Assembly: GCA_902565385.1 (NCBI GenBank)
Contig: CACFEW010000003.1
Location: forward strand, 1-64,000
Origin: an uncultured Pelagibacteraceae bacterium
GTDB lineage: Bacteria > Pseudomonadota > Alphaproteobacteria > Pelagibacterales > Pelagibacteraceae
Direction: 5' to 3'
Length of the DNA: 64,000 nt
Shown: positions 46,989 to 56,470 of the stretch, in pieces
Position numbering within the stretch: position 1 is the first letter of the stretch
Layout: the number at the start of each line of letters is the position of its first letter
The notes under the pieces: generated by a model
Databases searched by the model: none
What the model saw: only the letters and a program-made list of their open reading frames with translations
What the model was told of the DNA's origin: nothing
Program-made: the position numbers and the translations under genes

Positions 46989-49021
46989 TTAATTCTCTTT
47001 TGATATCTAATCCAACCAGGACTTCTCTGAGAATTATCATCTAATTCAAGATCTTGATTAAACTCAAATTCATCAAATGATCCATCATTTTCATCAAAAA
47101 AAGAATTTTTTTCTAAGTTATTTTCTGGAAGTTCATCAATAAATCTTGATGCCATACTATCTATCCAATCTCCTTGATAAAATCTATTCATAGAAAAAGA
47201 AATAATCACATTTTTTTTTGCCCTGGTAATGCCAACATAAGCCAGTCTTCTCTCTTCCTCCAAACCATTGTGTCCCTTTTCTTCTATTGATTTTTGATGA
47301 GGAAATAATCCTTCTTCCCACCCGGGCAAAAAAACTATATCAAACTCTAATCCCTTTGCAGCATGCATTGTCATCATATTTATTTTTTCACCTTCCCAAT
47401 CTTGATCAATTGATGTCGCAAGTGACACATGATCTAAAAAACTCTCTAGGTTATCAAATTCTTTCATAGCGCTTAATAATTCTTTTATATTTTCTAAGCG
47501 ATTTTCGTTCTCAAGATCCTTTTTATTTTTAAGCATTGCAGAGTAACCTGATTCATCTAAGAGAATTTGTAACAATTTAACATGATTAAATTTCTTAATT
47601 TTGAGGTCGTTTCTCCACTTAGAAATTAAATCTAAAAATAAGTTTAGACCTAATTTTGCTTTAGGTTTTATAAGATTTTTATCCATCATTTTTCTTGCTG
47701 AATTTTCTAGACTTATTTTATTTTTTTTTGAATATTCATGGATAGTTTTTAAAGTACTATCACCAATAGCTCTTTTAGGATTATTAACTATTCTTTCAAA
47801 TGCTAAATCGTCTTTCTCTTGATGAATTAATCTTAAGTATGCAACACAATCTTTTATTTCAGCTCTCTCGTAAAATTTTATTCCGCCGATTATTCGATAA
47901 GGTAAGCCTATTTTTAAAAATCGTTCCTCAAATTCTCTTGTTTGAAAAATTGCTCTCACCAAAATTGCAATATTGTTAAGTGAAAATTTTTTCTTGAATT
48001 TTTCTATTTCATCTGAAATTCCTATTGCCTCATCTTTTCCATTTTTAAAACAATTTAACTTAATAAGGTCACCTTCAGACATTGAGGATTTTAATGTCTT
48101 ACCTACTCTATTTTGGTTATTAGAAATTAATTTAGAAGCAACAGATAATATATTTTTTGATGATCTATAATTTTGTTCTAATCTAATCACTTTTGTATTT
48201 TTATAGATTTTATCAAAGTCTAAAAAATTTTTAATTTCAGCACCTCTCCAACTATAAATTGATTGATCATCATCGCCTACACAACATATATTCTTATTTT
48301 TCTCTGCTAATAAATCTAACCATTTGCTTTGAATAAAATTTGTATCTTGATATTCATCAACAAGTATATATTTAAAATTTTTAGAATAGATTTGCCTTAT
48401 ATCATTATTTTTTTCTAAAATTTTTACTGAATGTAAAATTAAATCTCCAAAATCACAGGCATTTAGCTCAGTAAGTTTTTGTTGGTAAATTTTATAAACT
48501 GGTAAAATTATTTTTTCATAAATGTCTTTATGATTTATTTTTACTTCATGTGGGTACATCCCCTTATTTTTCCATTTATCTATATTTGCAATAACGAATC
48601 TAGGTGAAATTTGTTTAATATCAATATTCTCACTTTTGCAAATATTTTTGATAAGTCTGATTTGATCATCAGTGTCAATAATTGTGAAATTATAATTTAA
48701 GCCAACTGCTGATGCATGTTTTCTTAATAATTTTGCACAAATTGAATGAAATGTACCTAACCAAGACAAACCAGTTGCTGATGATCCAAGAATTTTACTT
48801 ACTCTGTTTTCCATTTCCTTTGCAGCTTTATTTGTGAAAGTAACTGCAAGTATCTGATTTGGGAAAGCTTTCTTATTTTTAATTATATGGGCGATTCTGC
48901 TTGTTAAAACCTTAGTTTTTCCTGAACCCGCACCTGCAACAATTAATAATGGCCCTTCTAAAGATAATACAGCCTGCTTTTGCGCTTCATTTAAATTTTT
49001 TAGATAATCGGAGTTTACCAT
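46985..49021 (-). CDS. uvrD: ATP-dependent DNA helicase UvrD/PcrA
   Basis: 678-residue SF1A helicase. Q-motif 'LNEAQKQAV' near residue 10, Walker A 'AGAGSGKT' (29-36), 'DEYQDTNFIQ', 'GDDDQSIYSWRGA', 'LEQNYRSS', 'MTMHAAKGLEFD' and 'EERRLAYVGITRAK' are in order. The C-terminus is acidic and ends 'SPGWIRYQKRIK', like the RNA-polymerase-interacting tail region of UvrD/PcrA. It acts in excision and mismatch repair. Co-transcribed with pepP. Confidence 0.96.
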
Positions 49022-49053
49022 TCAAATAATTCAATTATAAGTTTCAACAATTT

Positions 49054-50637
49054 ATGTTTATTTTTAATTTTTATAAAAAAAAATTTAGAAAATTATTATT
49101 ATCAATAAATAAAATTTTAGATAGTTTTTTTAATGAGTTAGCAAGATCAAAAAGCCAAAAAAATAAGCGTGAACCTATTAAAAAAAAACTCATTTATTTA
49201 GAGCATAAGATTGAAAATTTTTTTAATAAATTTAAAGAATTAAAAAAATACAATCAGAACAAGAAAAAATTAAGTTTTTTCAGGGATAAAGTAGTCTTAT
49301 CAATCACAATAATATTTTTGTTATTTGTGAGTTATTTCTCTTTGCCTGTTTTTTATAATAAAGACGAAACGAGAGATTTCTTAAAAAATCAAATTTTAAA
49401 TATTTATGGAATTGAGATTAGATTTAATGAAAAAGTAAGTTATGGTTTATTACCAAAACCTTTTTTTTACACAAAAAATTTAGATATTATTCATCAAGAT
49501 AAAATTTTAGGAACTTCTGAATATTCTAAATTCTATATTTCTTTGAATAATTTTTTTTCTTTCAAAAAATTGAATATTAAAGATGTGATATTTGAAGATA
49601 CAGAGTTTAATATTAATGCAAATAACATAAATTTTTTTAAAAAAACTTTAAATAAATCAAAGCAACTGGATGAGTTTTTTCTTAAGAAAACAAAATTTTT
49701 TTATAAAGATGAAAATGATGAATTATTGTTTTTATCAAAAGCAGATAACTTAAAATTTTTTTATGATGATAAAAACAATTTACAAAAAGTTAAGTCATCT
49801 TTTGAAATCTTTAATATTCCTTTTAAGCTACATATTTTCGACAATAAAGAAAATAATGAAAGAAGTTTAGAACTAATTTCAAAAAAAATAAGATTAGATA
49901 TAAATAGTTCCTTTAAATATATAGATAAAAAAATTAATGGATTTTTAGATATAGATTTATTTAATAAGAGCAACTCATTTACTTACATAATTGATAATGA
50001 TAAACTCAACTTTTTATCAGAAGATGAGAAATTTGGTGGAGTTATTAATTTTAAACCATTTTATTTTTCAACAAACCTAAATTTTGATTATATAAGCCAA
50101 AAAAAGATATTCCAGAGTGAGTCCTTAATTCTCGATGTACTTGACTCGGAGTTATTAAGTAATCCAAATTTAAGTTCAATCATAAATGTGAAAGTAAATA
50201 AAATTGATAAATTTGAGTATCTGACCGATCTTGTTTTGGAAATTCAATTAAATAATGGCAAAATTTTAATGAGTAATTTCTACGCTAAATGGAACAAATC
50301 AGTATTAATAAAATCAGACGATATTGAGTTTGCAAATAATAAAAATGAAAAAAAATTGATTGGTGAAATTTTATTTGATTTTAATGATGTAGAAAAATTT
50401 TTTAGATATTTTCAAATAAAAAGAAATTACAGAAATGTCTTTAGCGAAATAAGAGCGGATTTTGTCTATGATTTTAATCAGGATAAATTAACCTTTAATA
50501 ATCTTAAAATAGATAATAAATCTAATCAAGTTCTTGAAACGTTTTTAGAAGACTATGATAAGAAAAACAAAAATTTATTTAATAAAGTAACTTTCAGAAA
50601 TTTTGTAAAAGAATTTTTTCAAGTTTATGCTGGGTAA
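49054..50637 (+). CDS. AsmA-like membrane-anchored protein
   Basis: 527 residues. A basic coiled N-terminal region (1-80) precedes one membrane helix (about 85-105); the rest is a long periplasmic beta-rich domain of alternating strands and Asn/Asp turns. '[28 protein letters not shown]' corresponds to the AsmA-type 'tG..v...G.v...l.P.p.l...dv.v' start, and '[14 protein letters not shown]' to the C-terminal repeat. AsmA/TamB relatives are thought to bridge phospholipid movement between membranes. The cytoplasmic basic extension is unusual. Divergent from uvrD, convergent with fumC (13-bp overlap). Confidence 0.75.
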   Translation: MFIFNFYKKKFRKLLLSINKILDSFFNELARSKSQKNKREPIKKKLIYLEHKIENFFNKFKELKKYNQNKKKLSFFRDKVVLSITIIFLLFVSYFSLPVFYNKDETRDFLKNQILNIYGIEIRFNEKVSYGLLPKPFFYTKNLDIIHQDKILGTSEYSKFYISLNNFFSFKKLNIKDVIFEDTEFNINANNINFFKKTLNKSKQLDEFFLKKTKFFYKDENDELLFLSKADNLKFFYDDKNNLQKVKSSFEIFNIPFKLHIFDNKENNERSLELISKKIRLDINSSFKYIDKKINGFLDIDLFNKSNSFTYIIDNDKLNFLSEDEKFGGVINFKPFYFSTNLNFDYISQKKIFQSESLILDVLDSELLSNPNLSSIINVKVNKIDKFEYLTDLVLEIQLNNGKILMSNFYAKWNKSVLIKSDDIEFANNKNEKKLIGEILFDFNDVEKFFRYFQIKRNYRNVFSEIRADFVYDFNQDKLTFNNLKIDNKSNQVLETFLEDYDKKNKNLFNKVTFRNFVKEFFQVYAG

Positions 50638-52013
50638 ATCATTTTTTTTGGATTTACAATTTTATCATATTCTTTCTCACTGATTAATTTTGATTTTAAA
50701 GCCTCATGCTTTAAAGTAGTTTTGTTCTTAAGAGCTAACTTTGCTATTTTGGCCGAGTTATCATATCCAATGTGTGGAGCGAGCGCAGTTACTAACATTA
50801 AAGAGTTATCCAAATACTCTTTAATTTTCATTTTATCTGCCCTTAATCCCCTGACACAGTAAAGTGTGAAGTTTTTAATACTATCGGCTAGTAAATTGAT
50901 GGATTGCAAAATATTATGAGCGATTAACGGCTTAAAAACATTTAGCTCAAAATGTCCATGTGAACCAGCCATTGTTATTCCATTATGATTTCCAATTACT
51001 TTTACACAAACCATTGTAACTGCCTCAGATTGGGTTGGATTTACTTTACCAGGCATAATCGATGATCCTGGTTCATTAGCTGGTAAAATCAATTCACCAT
51101 ACCCTGCTCTTGGCCCAGAACCCAAAAACCTAATATCATTTGCAATTTTCATTAAACTTACAGCTGTAGTATTTAGTGTACCAGAAAAATTAACAATTTC
51201 ATCATGTGCTGCAAGAGCAGCAAATTTATTTTTTGTTGGTTTAAATGGTAGCTTAGTTATCTTTTTTATTTCATTTATAATTTTTTTATCAAAATTTTTT
51301 TTACTATTAATTCCAGTTCCAACAGCTGTTCCACCTTGAGCAAGAAAATAAATTTCATTTAAAGCGTTCTTTACTCTTTTAATACAGTCCTCAATTTGAG
51401 ATTGGTAACCAGAAAATTCTTGACCTAAAGAAAGCGGAGTTGCATCTTGCAGGTGTGTTCTTCCAACTTTAATTATATTTCTAAATTGTAAAACTTTTTT
51501 TTTTAGTTCTTTATTTAATAATATTAAAGAGGGTAATAATTTATTTTTTGTCTCCATTGCTATGGCAATGTGCATTGAAGTTGGAAAAACATCATTAGTT
51601 GATTGTGACTTATTTACATGATCATTCGGATGAACAGGCTTTTTTGAACCTTTTTTGCCACCTAGTTTTTCTATTGCTCTGTTAGCTATAACTTCATTTA
51701 CATTCATATTTGTTTGGGTACCAGATCCAGTTTGCCAAACTTTTAATGGAAAGTGGTTATCAAGTTTTCCTGAAATAATTTCATCTGATGCAGTGATTAT
51801 TGCATTTGTAATCTTAGGGGAAATCTGTTTTTCTTTTTGATGAACTCTCGCAGCAGCTTTTTTAATAATTGCTATAGATTTAATTAATATTGGCCTAACT
51901 AAAAAATCTCCTATATCAAAATATTTTTTTGATCTTTGAGTTGAAGCACCCCAATACTTATCATCGGGTACATTAATTGATCCAATACTGTCGTATTCTT
52001 TACGATATTTCAT
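50625..52013 (-). CDS. fumC: Class II fumarate hydratase
   Basis: 462 residues of the fumarase/aspartase superfamily. The signature [11 protein letters not shown] is at 316-326; '[19 protein letters not shown]', '[18 protein letters not shown]' and '[17 protein letters not shown]' give the other active-site blocks. It interconverts fumarate and malate in the TCA cycle without an iron-sulfur cluster. Starts at ATG 52013, divergent from the pyrophosphatase gene. Confidence 0.97.
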   Translation of the reverse strand: MKYRKEYDSIGSINVPDDKYWGASTQRSKKYFDIGDFLVRPILIKSIAIIKKAAARVHQKEKQISPKITNAIITASDEIISGKLDNHFPLKVWQTGSGTQTNMNVNEVIANRAIEKLGGKKGSKKPVHPNDHVNKSQSTNDVFPTSMHIAIAMETKNKLLPSLILLNKELKKKVLQFRNIIKVGRTHLQDATPLSLGQEFSGYQSQIEDCIKRVKNALNEIYFLAQGGTAVGTGINSKKNFDKKIINEIKKITKLPFKPTKNKFAALAAHDEIVNFSGTLNTTAVSLMKIANDIRFLGSGPRAGYGELILPANEPGSSIMPGKVNPTQSEAVTMVCVKVIGNHNGITMAGSHGHFELNVFKPLIAHNILQSINLLADSIKNFTLYCVRGLRADKMKIKEYLDNSLMLVTALAPHIGYDNSAKIAKLALKNKTTLKHEALKSKLISEKEYDKIVNPKKMIYPA

Positions 52014-52066
52014 TGATAATTAAAGATTATTTATATAATAAAAATCAGTTAACTAATAGGAGCAAA

Positions 52067-52435
52067 ATGACAAATTTTGAAAAAGTAGGTACTTTTATGA
52101 AAACTTTTGGTCAAGAGGTTAAATCAAAACCTTCATTAAGCACTGATAAGATAAATAATCTTAGATTGAGTCTTATAAAAGAAGAATTAGATGAATTAAA
52201 AGATGCAATTCATAAAAAAGATTTAGTTGAGGTAGCTGATGCTTTAACTGATATTTTATATGTAACTTACGGAGCAGGCCACGCTTTCGGTATAAATCTT
52301 GACAGATGTTTTGACGAAGTTCAAAACTCTAACATGAGTAAGTTAGATAATGATGGTAAACCAATTTATAATGAAAATGGTAAAGTTATGAAAGGACCAA
52401 ATTATTTCAAGCCAAACTTAAGTAAGTTTGTTTAA
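52067..52435 (+). CDS. MazG-like nucleoside triphosphate pyrophosphohydrolase
   Basis: 122 residues from ATG 52067, which follows an AGGAG ribosome site at 52058-52062; the in-frame extension to 51977 overlaps fumC and is rejected. 'LIKEELDELKDAI' and 'EVADALTDILYVTYGAGHAFG' give the E-x2-E...E-x2-D metal-binding pattern of all-alpha NTP pyrophosphatases (MazG/PRA-PH superfamily). The C-terminal 'GPNYFKPNL' is typical of a phage and bacterial subfamily. It probably hydrolyses non-canonical or excess NTPs; the exact substrate is unknown. Confidence 0.82.
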   Translation: MTNFEKVGTFMKTFGQEVKSKPSLSTDKINNLRLSLIKEELDELKDAIHKKDLVEVADALTDILYVTYGAGHAFGINLDRCFDEVQNSNMSKLDNDGKPIYNENGKVMKGPNYFKPNLSKFV

Positions 52436-52446
52436 AATTTTATAAT

Positions 52447-53466
52447 ATGAAAAAAATGTTAATCTATTCGCTAATCTTTATTTTTTTCTTTGAAATTACT
52501 TCAATAATATTTACTAAGTATAAATTATTTATATTTAATGAAATACCCAAATATTCATTTAAAGAAACAAATTTATTTGATTGGGAAGAAAAAGATGAGA
52601 ATGGAATTAATTGGCACAAAAAAAACTATAAATCAAGTCATTCAAGTAGATGTTTTGATGTAAGTTATGAGTTTAATAATGTTGGCGCTAGAGACGTAAA
52701 TGATTATTTTACTAATGATGCGAAAAAATCGATTATATTAATTGGAGATAGTTTTGCTAAAGGATATGGAGTTGATTTAGATAATACTTTTGCAAAGATT
52801 GTAGAAAAAAGAATTGGAAAAAAAGTTTTAAATTTTGGTTTTTCTGGATCTGACCCAAAAACACAAGTTGAAAAATTTATTAATGATGGATCTAATCAAA
52901 ATTTTGATGAACTGATTTATTTCTTTCTTCCAACCAACGATTACTCATCTAATCCTAAAAAAGAAGAAAAAATTGATTATAGTGAAAAGAATTTTTTTTC
53001 AGGGATTGACTTGATGAAAATTAAATACGGTATAGCAAATTTTTTAGCCCGTTTTACATATTCTTATAATTTTTTGAGATCCACGGCATATCTTTTAGAT
53101 ATTAATTTTGACAATAATTATAAAAATCTATCCTACTTTTATAAAAATCATGAAAATATTGACTATACCTTCAATTATATTGATAAAATTTTAAGTTATA
53201 AAGATGTAAAATCTTACATTGTTATCATCCCTATAATTCATGATATAAATATTTATCAAAAATATAAAGTTAACTATAAAAATCTTTATTGGTACAAAGA
53301 GATTAATAAATTAGCAGATATTAACAATTCAAAAATTATTGATCTAATGGATTTTGTTGATTTTAATATAAAGTCTAAATATTTTCATTCATGTGATGGA
53401 CATTGGAATAATTATGGTAACGAATTTGCTGCAATTTCTTTTTTAAAAATTTATAGAGAGGACTGA
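52447..53466 (+). CDS. Membrane-anchored SGNH-hydrolase-like protein
   Basis: 339 residues. N-terminal membrane helix (about 5-22), then 'IILIGDSFAKGYGV' (block I, Ser), 'NFGFSGSDPKTQ' (block II, Gly) and a C-terminal 'DGHWNNYGN' with the Asp-x-x-His-like pair. The block III Asn is plausibly 'PTNDY'. SGNH enzymes hydrolyse or transfer acyl groups on sugars. It follows the pyrophosphatase by 11 bp. A larger acyltransferase with its own SGNH tail is at 56471. Confidence 0.72.
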   Translation: MKKMLIYSLIFIFFFEITSIIFTKYKLFIFNEIPKYSFKETNLFDWEEKDENGINWHKKNYKSSHSSRCFDVSYEFNNVGARDVNDYFTNDAKKSIILIGDSFAKGYGVDLDNTFAKIVEKRIGKKVLNFGFSGSDPKTQVEKFINDGSNQNFDELIYFFLPTNDYSSNPKKEEKIDYSEKNFFSGIDLMKIKYGIANFLARFTYSYNFLRSTAYLLDINFDNNYKNLSYFYKNHENIDYTFNYIDKILSYKDVKSYIVIIPIIHDINIYQKYKVNYKNLYWYKEINKLADINNSKIIDLMDFVDFNIKSKYFHSCDGHWNNYGNEFAAISFLKIYRED

Positions 53467-53470
53467 TATA

Positions 53471-53514
53471 TCACTCAAATTTTTTCTCCATAGAAGAGAA
53501 AAAAAAACGAGTGA
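53471..53514 (+). terminator. Long hairpin after the SGNH gene
   Basis: TCACTC/GAGTGA outer arms (53471-53476, 53509-53514) and TTTTTTCTC/GAGAAAAAA inner arms (53480-53488, 53496-53504) with a 7-nt loop and a small A-rich internal bulge. It starts 5 bp after the SGNH stop. There is no downstream U-tract, so it is at best a weak or Rho-assisted terminator. Confidence 0.45.
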
Positions 53515-53544
53515 CCTGAAAAAGACTTTTGTTTTATTTTTTTG

Positions 53545-53558
53545 AGGGGCGTTCTGTT
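53545..53558. repeat. tmRNA 3'-end direct repeat, outer copy
   Basis: AGGGGCGTTCTGTT, identical to 55192-55205 in the 3' part of the tmRNA coding piece. On the minus strand this copy also follows a GGGACG that could pair with CGCCCC, as in the tmRNA's own 3' hairpin, so it may be the displaced original 3' end of ssrA. Confidence 0.65.
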
Positions 53559-53604
53559 TCTCGTCCCTTGATTAATAATATACAGAATATAACACTTTTT
53601 CAAA

Positions 53605-53672
53605 AACTTCGTGTAAAACTTCGTGTAGTGTTTTGCTCATTTTGCCGATTTCTTGACTTTCAACTTCGTGTA
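53605..53672 (+). repeat. AACTTCGTGTA repeats, left cluster (three copies)
   Basis: Exact copies at 53605-53615, 53617-53627 and 53662-53672. The first two are spaced one helical turn (12 bp) apart. The third occupies the spacer of the promoter at 53653-53682, so the repeats could be operators as well as integrase arm sites. Same orientation as the right cluster. Confidence 0.8.
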
Positions 53673-53682
53673 TTTCTATAAT
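53653..53682 (+). promoter_or_regulatory. Promoter of the nuclease-like gene
   Basis: TTGACT at 53653-53658, 18-bp spacer, perfect TATAAT at 53677-53682. The predicted transcript starts about 8 nt before ATG 53697, so the mRNA is nearly leaderless. One AACTTCGTGTA repeat lies wholly within the spacer, which would let a bound protein block RNA polymerase. Confidence 0.75.
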
Positions 53683-53696
53683 GCACAGATTAAATA

Positions 53697-54203
53697 ATGA
53701 AGTCATCAAATAAAAACATAAGTAACAAAAATGCCAGAGGTAGTGCGGCACAATTCTATGTTGCAGGAGAACTTTGTAGAAGAGACTTAGTTGCTGTAGT
53801 TACAATGGGTAATACTCCTAATACAGATGTTTTGTGTAGTAATGTAGAAGGCACCAAGTTTGTTCATATACAAGTTAAAACATTTCCACCTGGAAACAGA
53901 AAAGTAACAGTTGGAATGAAAGCGGAAAAAGACTTTGGTAAAAATTTTATTTGGGTTTTAGCAGGAATACCACCAAAAGGAGACAAAAGTGATTTTGTTT
54001 ATTATGTTGTTCCATCAAGTGAGGTGTCTAAAAATGTTAAAAGAATGCACTTAGAATATATCTCTCAACCAGGTAAAAAAGGTCAACAAAGAAAAGATTC
54101 TAGTATGAGAGTTATTTTCATTCCACCTTTTAAAGATCCATCCGGATGGTCTATTGAGAAATACAAAAATAGATGGGATTTAATTGAAGACTTGCTAAGA
54201 TAA
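53697..54203 (+). CDS. PD-(D/E)XK nuclease-like protein
   Basis: 168 residues. 'AAQFYVAGELCRRD' supplies the helix with Glu, 'NTPNTDVLCSN' the core Asp, and 'FVHIQVKTF' the Q-x-K strand, together the fold core of PD-(D/E)XK nucleases in the version with Gln before the catalytic Lys. This resembles single-domain restriction-endonuclease-like proteins found near mobile elements. No methyltransferase partner is adjacent, so it may be a defence effector, a homing-type enzyme or a silent relative. Transcribed from a strong promoter containing an island repeat; the next gene follows 23 bp later. Confidence 0.68.
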   Translation: MKSSNKNISNKNARGSAAQFYVAGELCRRDLVAVVTMGNTPNTDVLCSNVEGTKFVHIQVKTFPPGNRKVTVGMKAEKDFGKNFIWVLAGIPPKGDKSDFVYYVVPSSEVSKNVKRMHLEYISQPGKKGQQRKDSSMRVIFIPPFKDPSGWSIEKYKNRWDLIEDLLR

Positions 54204-54226
54204 TAAATAGACAATTGGAATTGATT

Positions 54227-55051
54227 ATGAAAGTAATTATCTTATATCTGTTTAAAGTATTAATTCTTATTTTTTTACACTCTAATTCACTTGCTGAGAT
54301 AAAATATAAAACTTATAAGGAATTGCCTTGTAAATTTAATAACGCAGAAGTTGGAAACTCTGCATATCCAAGAGATGAAATTGATAAGACATATAAAAAA
54401 AAATTTAATAGATGTGTTGATAAAAGATATGGTTTTAAACCTTTGTTTTATCCTAAAGATGGAACATCGATTAGTGTAAAGTATAAAACCCCAATATTTG
54501 CAGTCACAGATTTTGAGTTTGTTTTTGGTAGAGACTATGGAGCACAATATAGATGTCATGTAAAAAAAGGAACCAAAGGTTTTAATAAAAAAATGGCAGG
54601 ATCCATGAAGATTAAAGTTCCGGACCCTTATAATCCTGATGTCATGAGAAAATGTCAAAAACCTTATGATGGAATAGAATTAATTTTTAAGGATTTAAAA
54701 TCTGGAGATCATATTAGATATTATCATTTATCTTCAACACCAGTTGTTCCTGGTTTTGGTGTTGGTAAGTGCAAACTACCTTTAATGAAAGATAGAACTT
54801 TAAATCATACAAGAAGTTATTTTTTTTGTGGTGGTGTATCTAAAGAAAAATTTAAAAAAGGAGAAATTATAGGATATTCAGGTTCCGCAGGAAATAAAGA
54901 ACATTTTGGTTTTAATATTAAAAGAGATGGTAAATGGTTGATTGCACCCGAGGATCAGTCAGTTTGGGAGAGTTTACCTACAGAGTCAGAATTCTATTTA
55001 TTGCCAGTTATGAGCAAAAAATATTTAAAAAAAATTGGTGTTTTAAATTAA
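54227..55051 (+). CDS. Secreted M23-peptidase-like protein, probably catalytically degenerate
   Basis: 274 residues from ATG 54227; the TTG at 54215 is a weaker alternative. Signal peptide 1 to about 23 (ends SLAE). The body follows the LytM/M23 beta-fold: 'GTSISVKYKTPIFAV' start, 'HIRYYHLSSTPV' (the Y-x-H-L-S region), and 'KKGEIIGYSGSAGNKEHFGFNI' near the C-terminus. Active M23 enzymes have H-x3-D and H-x-H; here the first is not seen and the second is reduced to one His. It therefore probably binds rather than cuts peptidoglycan. Six or more cysteines suggest disulfides. Second gene of the tmRNA mini-island. Confidence 0.66.
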   Translation: MKVIILYLFKVLILIFLHSNSLAEIKYKTYKELPCKFNNAEVGNSAYPRDEIDKTYKKKFNRCVDKRYGFKPLFYPKDGTSISVKYKTPIFAVTDFEFVFGRDYGAQYRCHVKKGTKGFNKKMAGSMKIKVPDPYNPDVMRKCQKPYDGIELIFKDLKSGDHIRYYHLSSTPVVPGFGVGKCKLPLMKDRTLNHTRSYFFCGGVSKEKFKKGEIIGYSGSAGNKEHFGFNIKRDGKWLIAPEDQSVWESLPTESEFYLLPVMSKKYLKKIGVLN

Positions 55052-55111
55052 TTCTTTTAAAAAAATGTTATACGCGCAAATGCGACTATAACGGTTCGGA
55101 ACTAGACTTCA

Positions 55112-55143
55112 AACTTCGTGTAAACTTCGTGTAAAACTTCGTG
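55112..55143 (+). repeat. AACTTCGTGTA repeats, right cluster
   Basis: Exact copies at 55112-55122 and 55123-55133, then AACTTCGTG at 55135-55143, spaced 11 and 12 bp. The same motif occurs at the left end of the mini-island, in the same orientation. No promoter or gene starts from this cluster on the plus strand, which favours an end-recognition role over simple transcription control. Confidence 0.8.
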
Positions 55144-55189
55144 CTGTTCCTAATTTGATATTTCAATTGGATTAAGGGTTTCCGTTGGT

Positions 55190-55440
55190 AAAGGGGCGTT
55201 CTGTTGCCAGGTGCCCCAGACCCCGTTTACTTAATTAACAATGTTAATTAAGCAGCAAGTGCGTAACTTTCGTTAGCAATTATAAAATAGTCCTTTGCGG
55301 AGGTACAATTCCGGACGAAAGAATAGCTTTTAGTCACTCGTCGAATCTAGTTCACCCCCATAAGTTGTAAATGGTGGAGGTGGTGGGTACTGCCCCCACG
55401 TCCGCAATGGTTATTACGAAATTCGTTTATCGTCATAGTT
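55190..55440 (-). ncRNA. ssrA: Two-piece (circularly permuted) tmRNA
   Basis: Minus strand. The acceptor piece (5' part of the gene) ends CACCTCCACCA, with the CCA at 55374-55372 and T-stem GTGGG/CCCAC before it. A 12-nt spacer (55371-55360) precedes GGGGGTGAAC at 55359, the 5' acceptor strand, followed by TTCGACG as in all tmRNAs. GGGGGTG pairs with CACCTCC (one G-U). The tag reading frame GCT...TAA at 55277-55248 encodes ANESYALAA. A 10-bp hairpin covers the stop codon, then a G/C-rich pseudoknot. The permuted order (acceptor piece first) is the alphaproteobacterial form. Outer ends are approximate. Confidence 0.9.
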
Positions 55441-55493
55441 GGAAATCCAACTTTATTAATATAAAAGGAAATGCAAGAGATTCAATAACATTC

Positions 55494-56441
55494 ATGAAAT
55501 TAACTAAAGAACAAATAGAAGATATAAAAAATCAACAATCACAAAGTAATTCAACAAAACGAGTAACTTCACCCGAATTAGAGAAAATTCTCTATGAGGC
55601 TCTCCCTGCTCTTGACCATGGTTTTGTAAGAGTTGTTGACTATATGGGAGATGATACTTCAATTGTTCAATCAGCTAGAGTTTCTTATGGTAAAGGAACT
55701 AAGCAAGTTTCTACAGATGCTGGTTTAATAAAATATTTAATGCGCCATTGGCATAGTACTCCCTTCGAGATGTGTGAAATTAAATATCATATCAAGCTGC
55801 CAATCTTCATTGCTCGTCAATGGATTAGACATAGAACTGCAAATGTGAATGAATATTCCGCAAGATATTCAATTTTAGACAAAGAATTTTATTTGCCATC
55901 TAAAGAAAATCTTGCAGCTCAATCAACTTCTAATAGGCAAGGGAGAGGAGATGTTCTTGAAGGTGAGCAGGCAGATGAGGTTTTGGAGCTTTTAAAGAAG
56001 GATGCAGAGAGAACATATAATAATTATGAAACAATGCTCAACGAAAAATACGATGGATCTACTATTGATAAAAATAAAAAGGGTTTAGCTAGAGAACTTG
56101 CAAGAATGAACCTAACATTAAATACTTATACTCAATGGTATTGGAAAACAGATTTATTAAATCTTATGAATTTCTTGAGATTAAGAGCAGATCACCATGC
56201 ACAATATGAAATAAGGGTTTATGCAGATATTATGTTAGACACATTAAAAAAATGGGTTCCAATAACTTACGAAGCTTTTATGGATTATAGAGTTGGAGGA
56301 ACTGAAGTTTCAGCAAAGGGAAAAATTATTATTCAAAAGCTTATAAAAGGTGAAGACGTAAATGTTGAAAGTTCTGAATTATCAAAAAGGGAGTGGAATG
56401 AGTTGATGTCAGCTTTTGATTTAACTGATAAGATGATTTAA
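55494..56441 (+). CDS. thyX: Flavin-dependent thymidylate synthase
   Basis: 315 residues from ATG 55494; the in-frame 41-codon extension to 55371 is tmRNA sequence and is rejected. The ThyX motif R-H-R-x7-S is complete at Arg112-Ser122 ([11 protein letters not shown]), and '[20 protein letters not shown]' and '[11 protein letters not shown]' give the other FAD/dUMP-binding parts. It methylates dUMP with methylene-tetrahydrofolate and FAD, replacing ThyA. The tmRNA promoter, on the other strand, must lie in or just before its leader. Confidence 0.96.
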   Translation: MKLTKEQIEDIKNQQSQSNSTKRVTSPELEKILYEALPALDHGFVRVVDYMGDDTSIVQSARVSYGKGTKQVSTDAGLIKYLMRHWHSTPFEMCEIKYHIKLPIFIARQWIRHRTANVNEYSARYSILDKEFYLPSKENLAAQSTSNRQGRGDVLEGEQADEVLELLKKDAERTYNNYETMLNEKYDGSTIDKNKKGLARELARMNLTLNTYTQWYWKTDLLNLMNFLRLRADHHAQYEIRVYADIMLDTLKKWVPITYEAFMDYRVGGTEVSAKGKIIIQKLIKGEDVNVESSELSKREWNELMSAFDLTDKMI

Positions 56442-56470
56442 ATATTTTTTAAAAATTTATTTAATTTAAA

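Larger units (their letters stand above)
53545..55205. mobile_element. Integrase-less mini-island at the tmRNA 3' end
   Basis: About 1.65 kb bounded by a 14-bp repeat of the ssrA 3' end (53545-53558 and 55192-55205). Inside each boundary is a cluster of AACTTCGTGTA repeats: 53605-53615, 53617-53627 and 53662-53672 on the left, 55112-55122, 55123-55133 and a partial at 55135-55143 on the right. Two genes lie between, encoding a nuclease-like protein and a secreted M23-like protein. tmRNA genes are classic integration sites. No recombinase is present, so mobilisation in trans is inferred. Confidence 0.65.

Noticed and set aside
53605-55143. AACTTCGTGTA repeats as a CRISPR array
   Set aside because: Repeat units are only 11 bp, lack 25-40 bp spacers and are split between two ends of a gene pair; no cas genes are present.
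55371-55493. N-terminal 41-codon extension of ThyX
   Set aside because: The sequence is the acceptor piece and spacer of tmRNA on the other strand; ThyX homology begins after ATG 55494.
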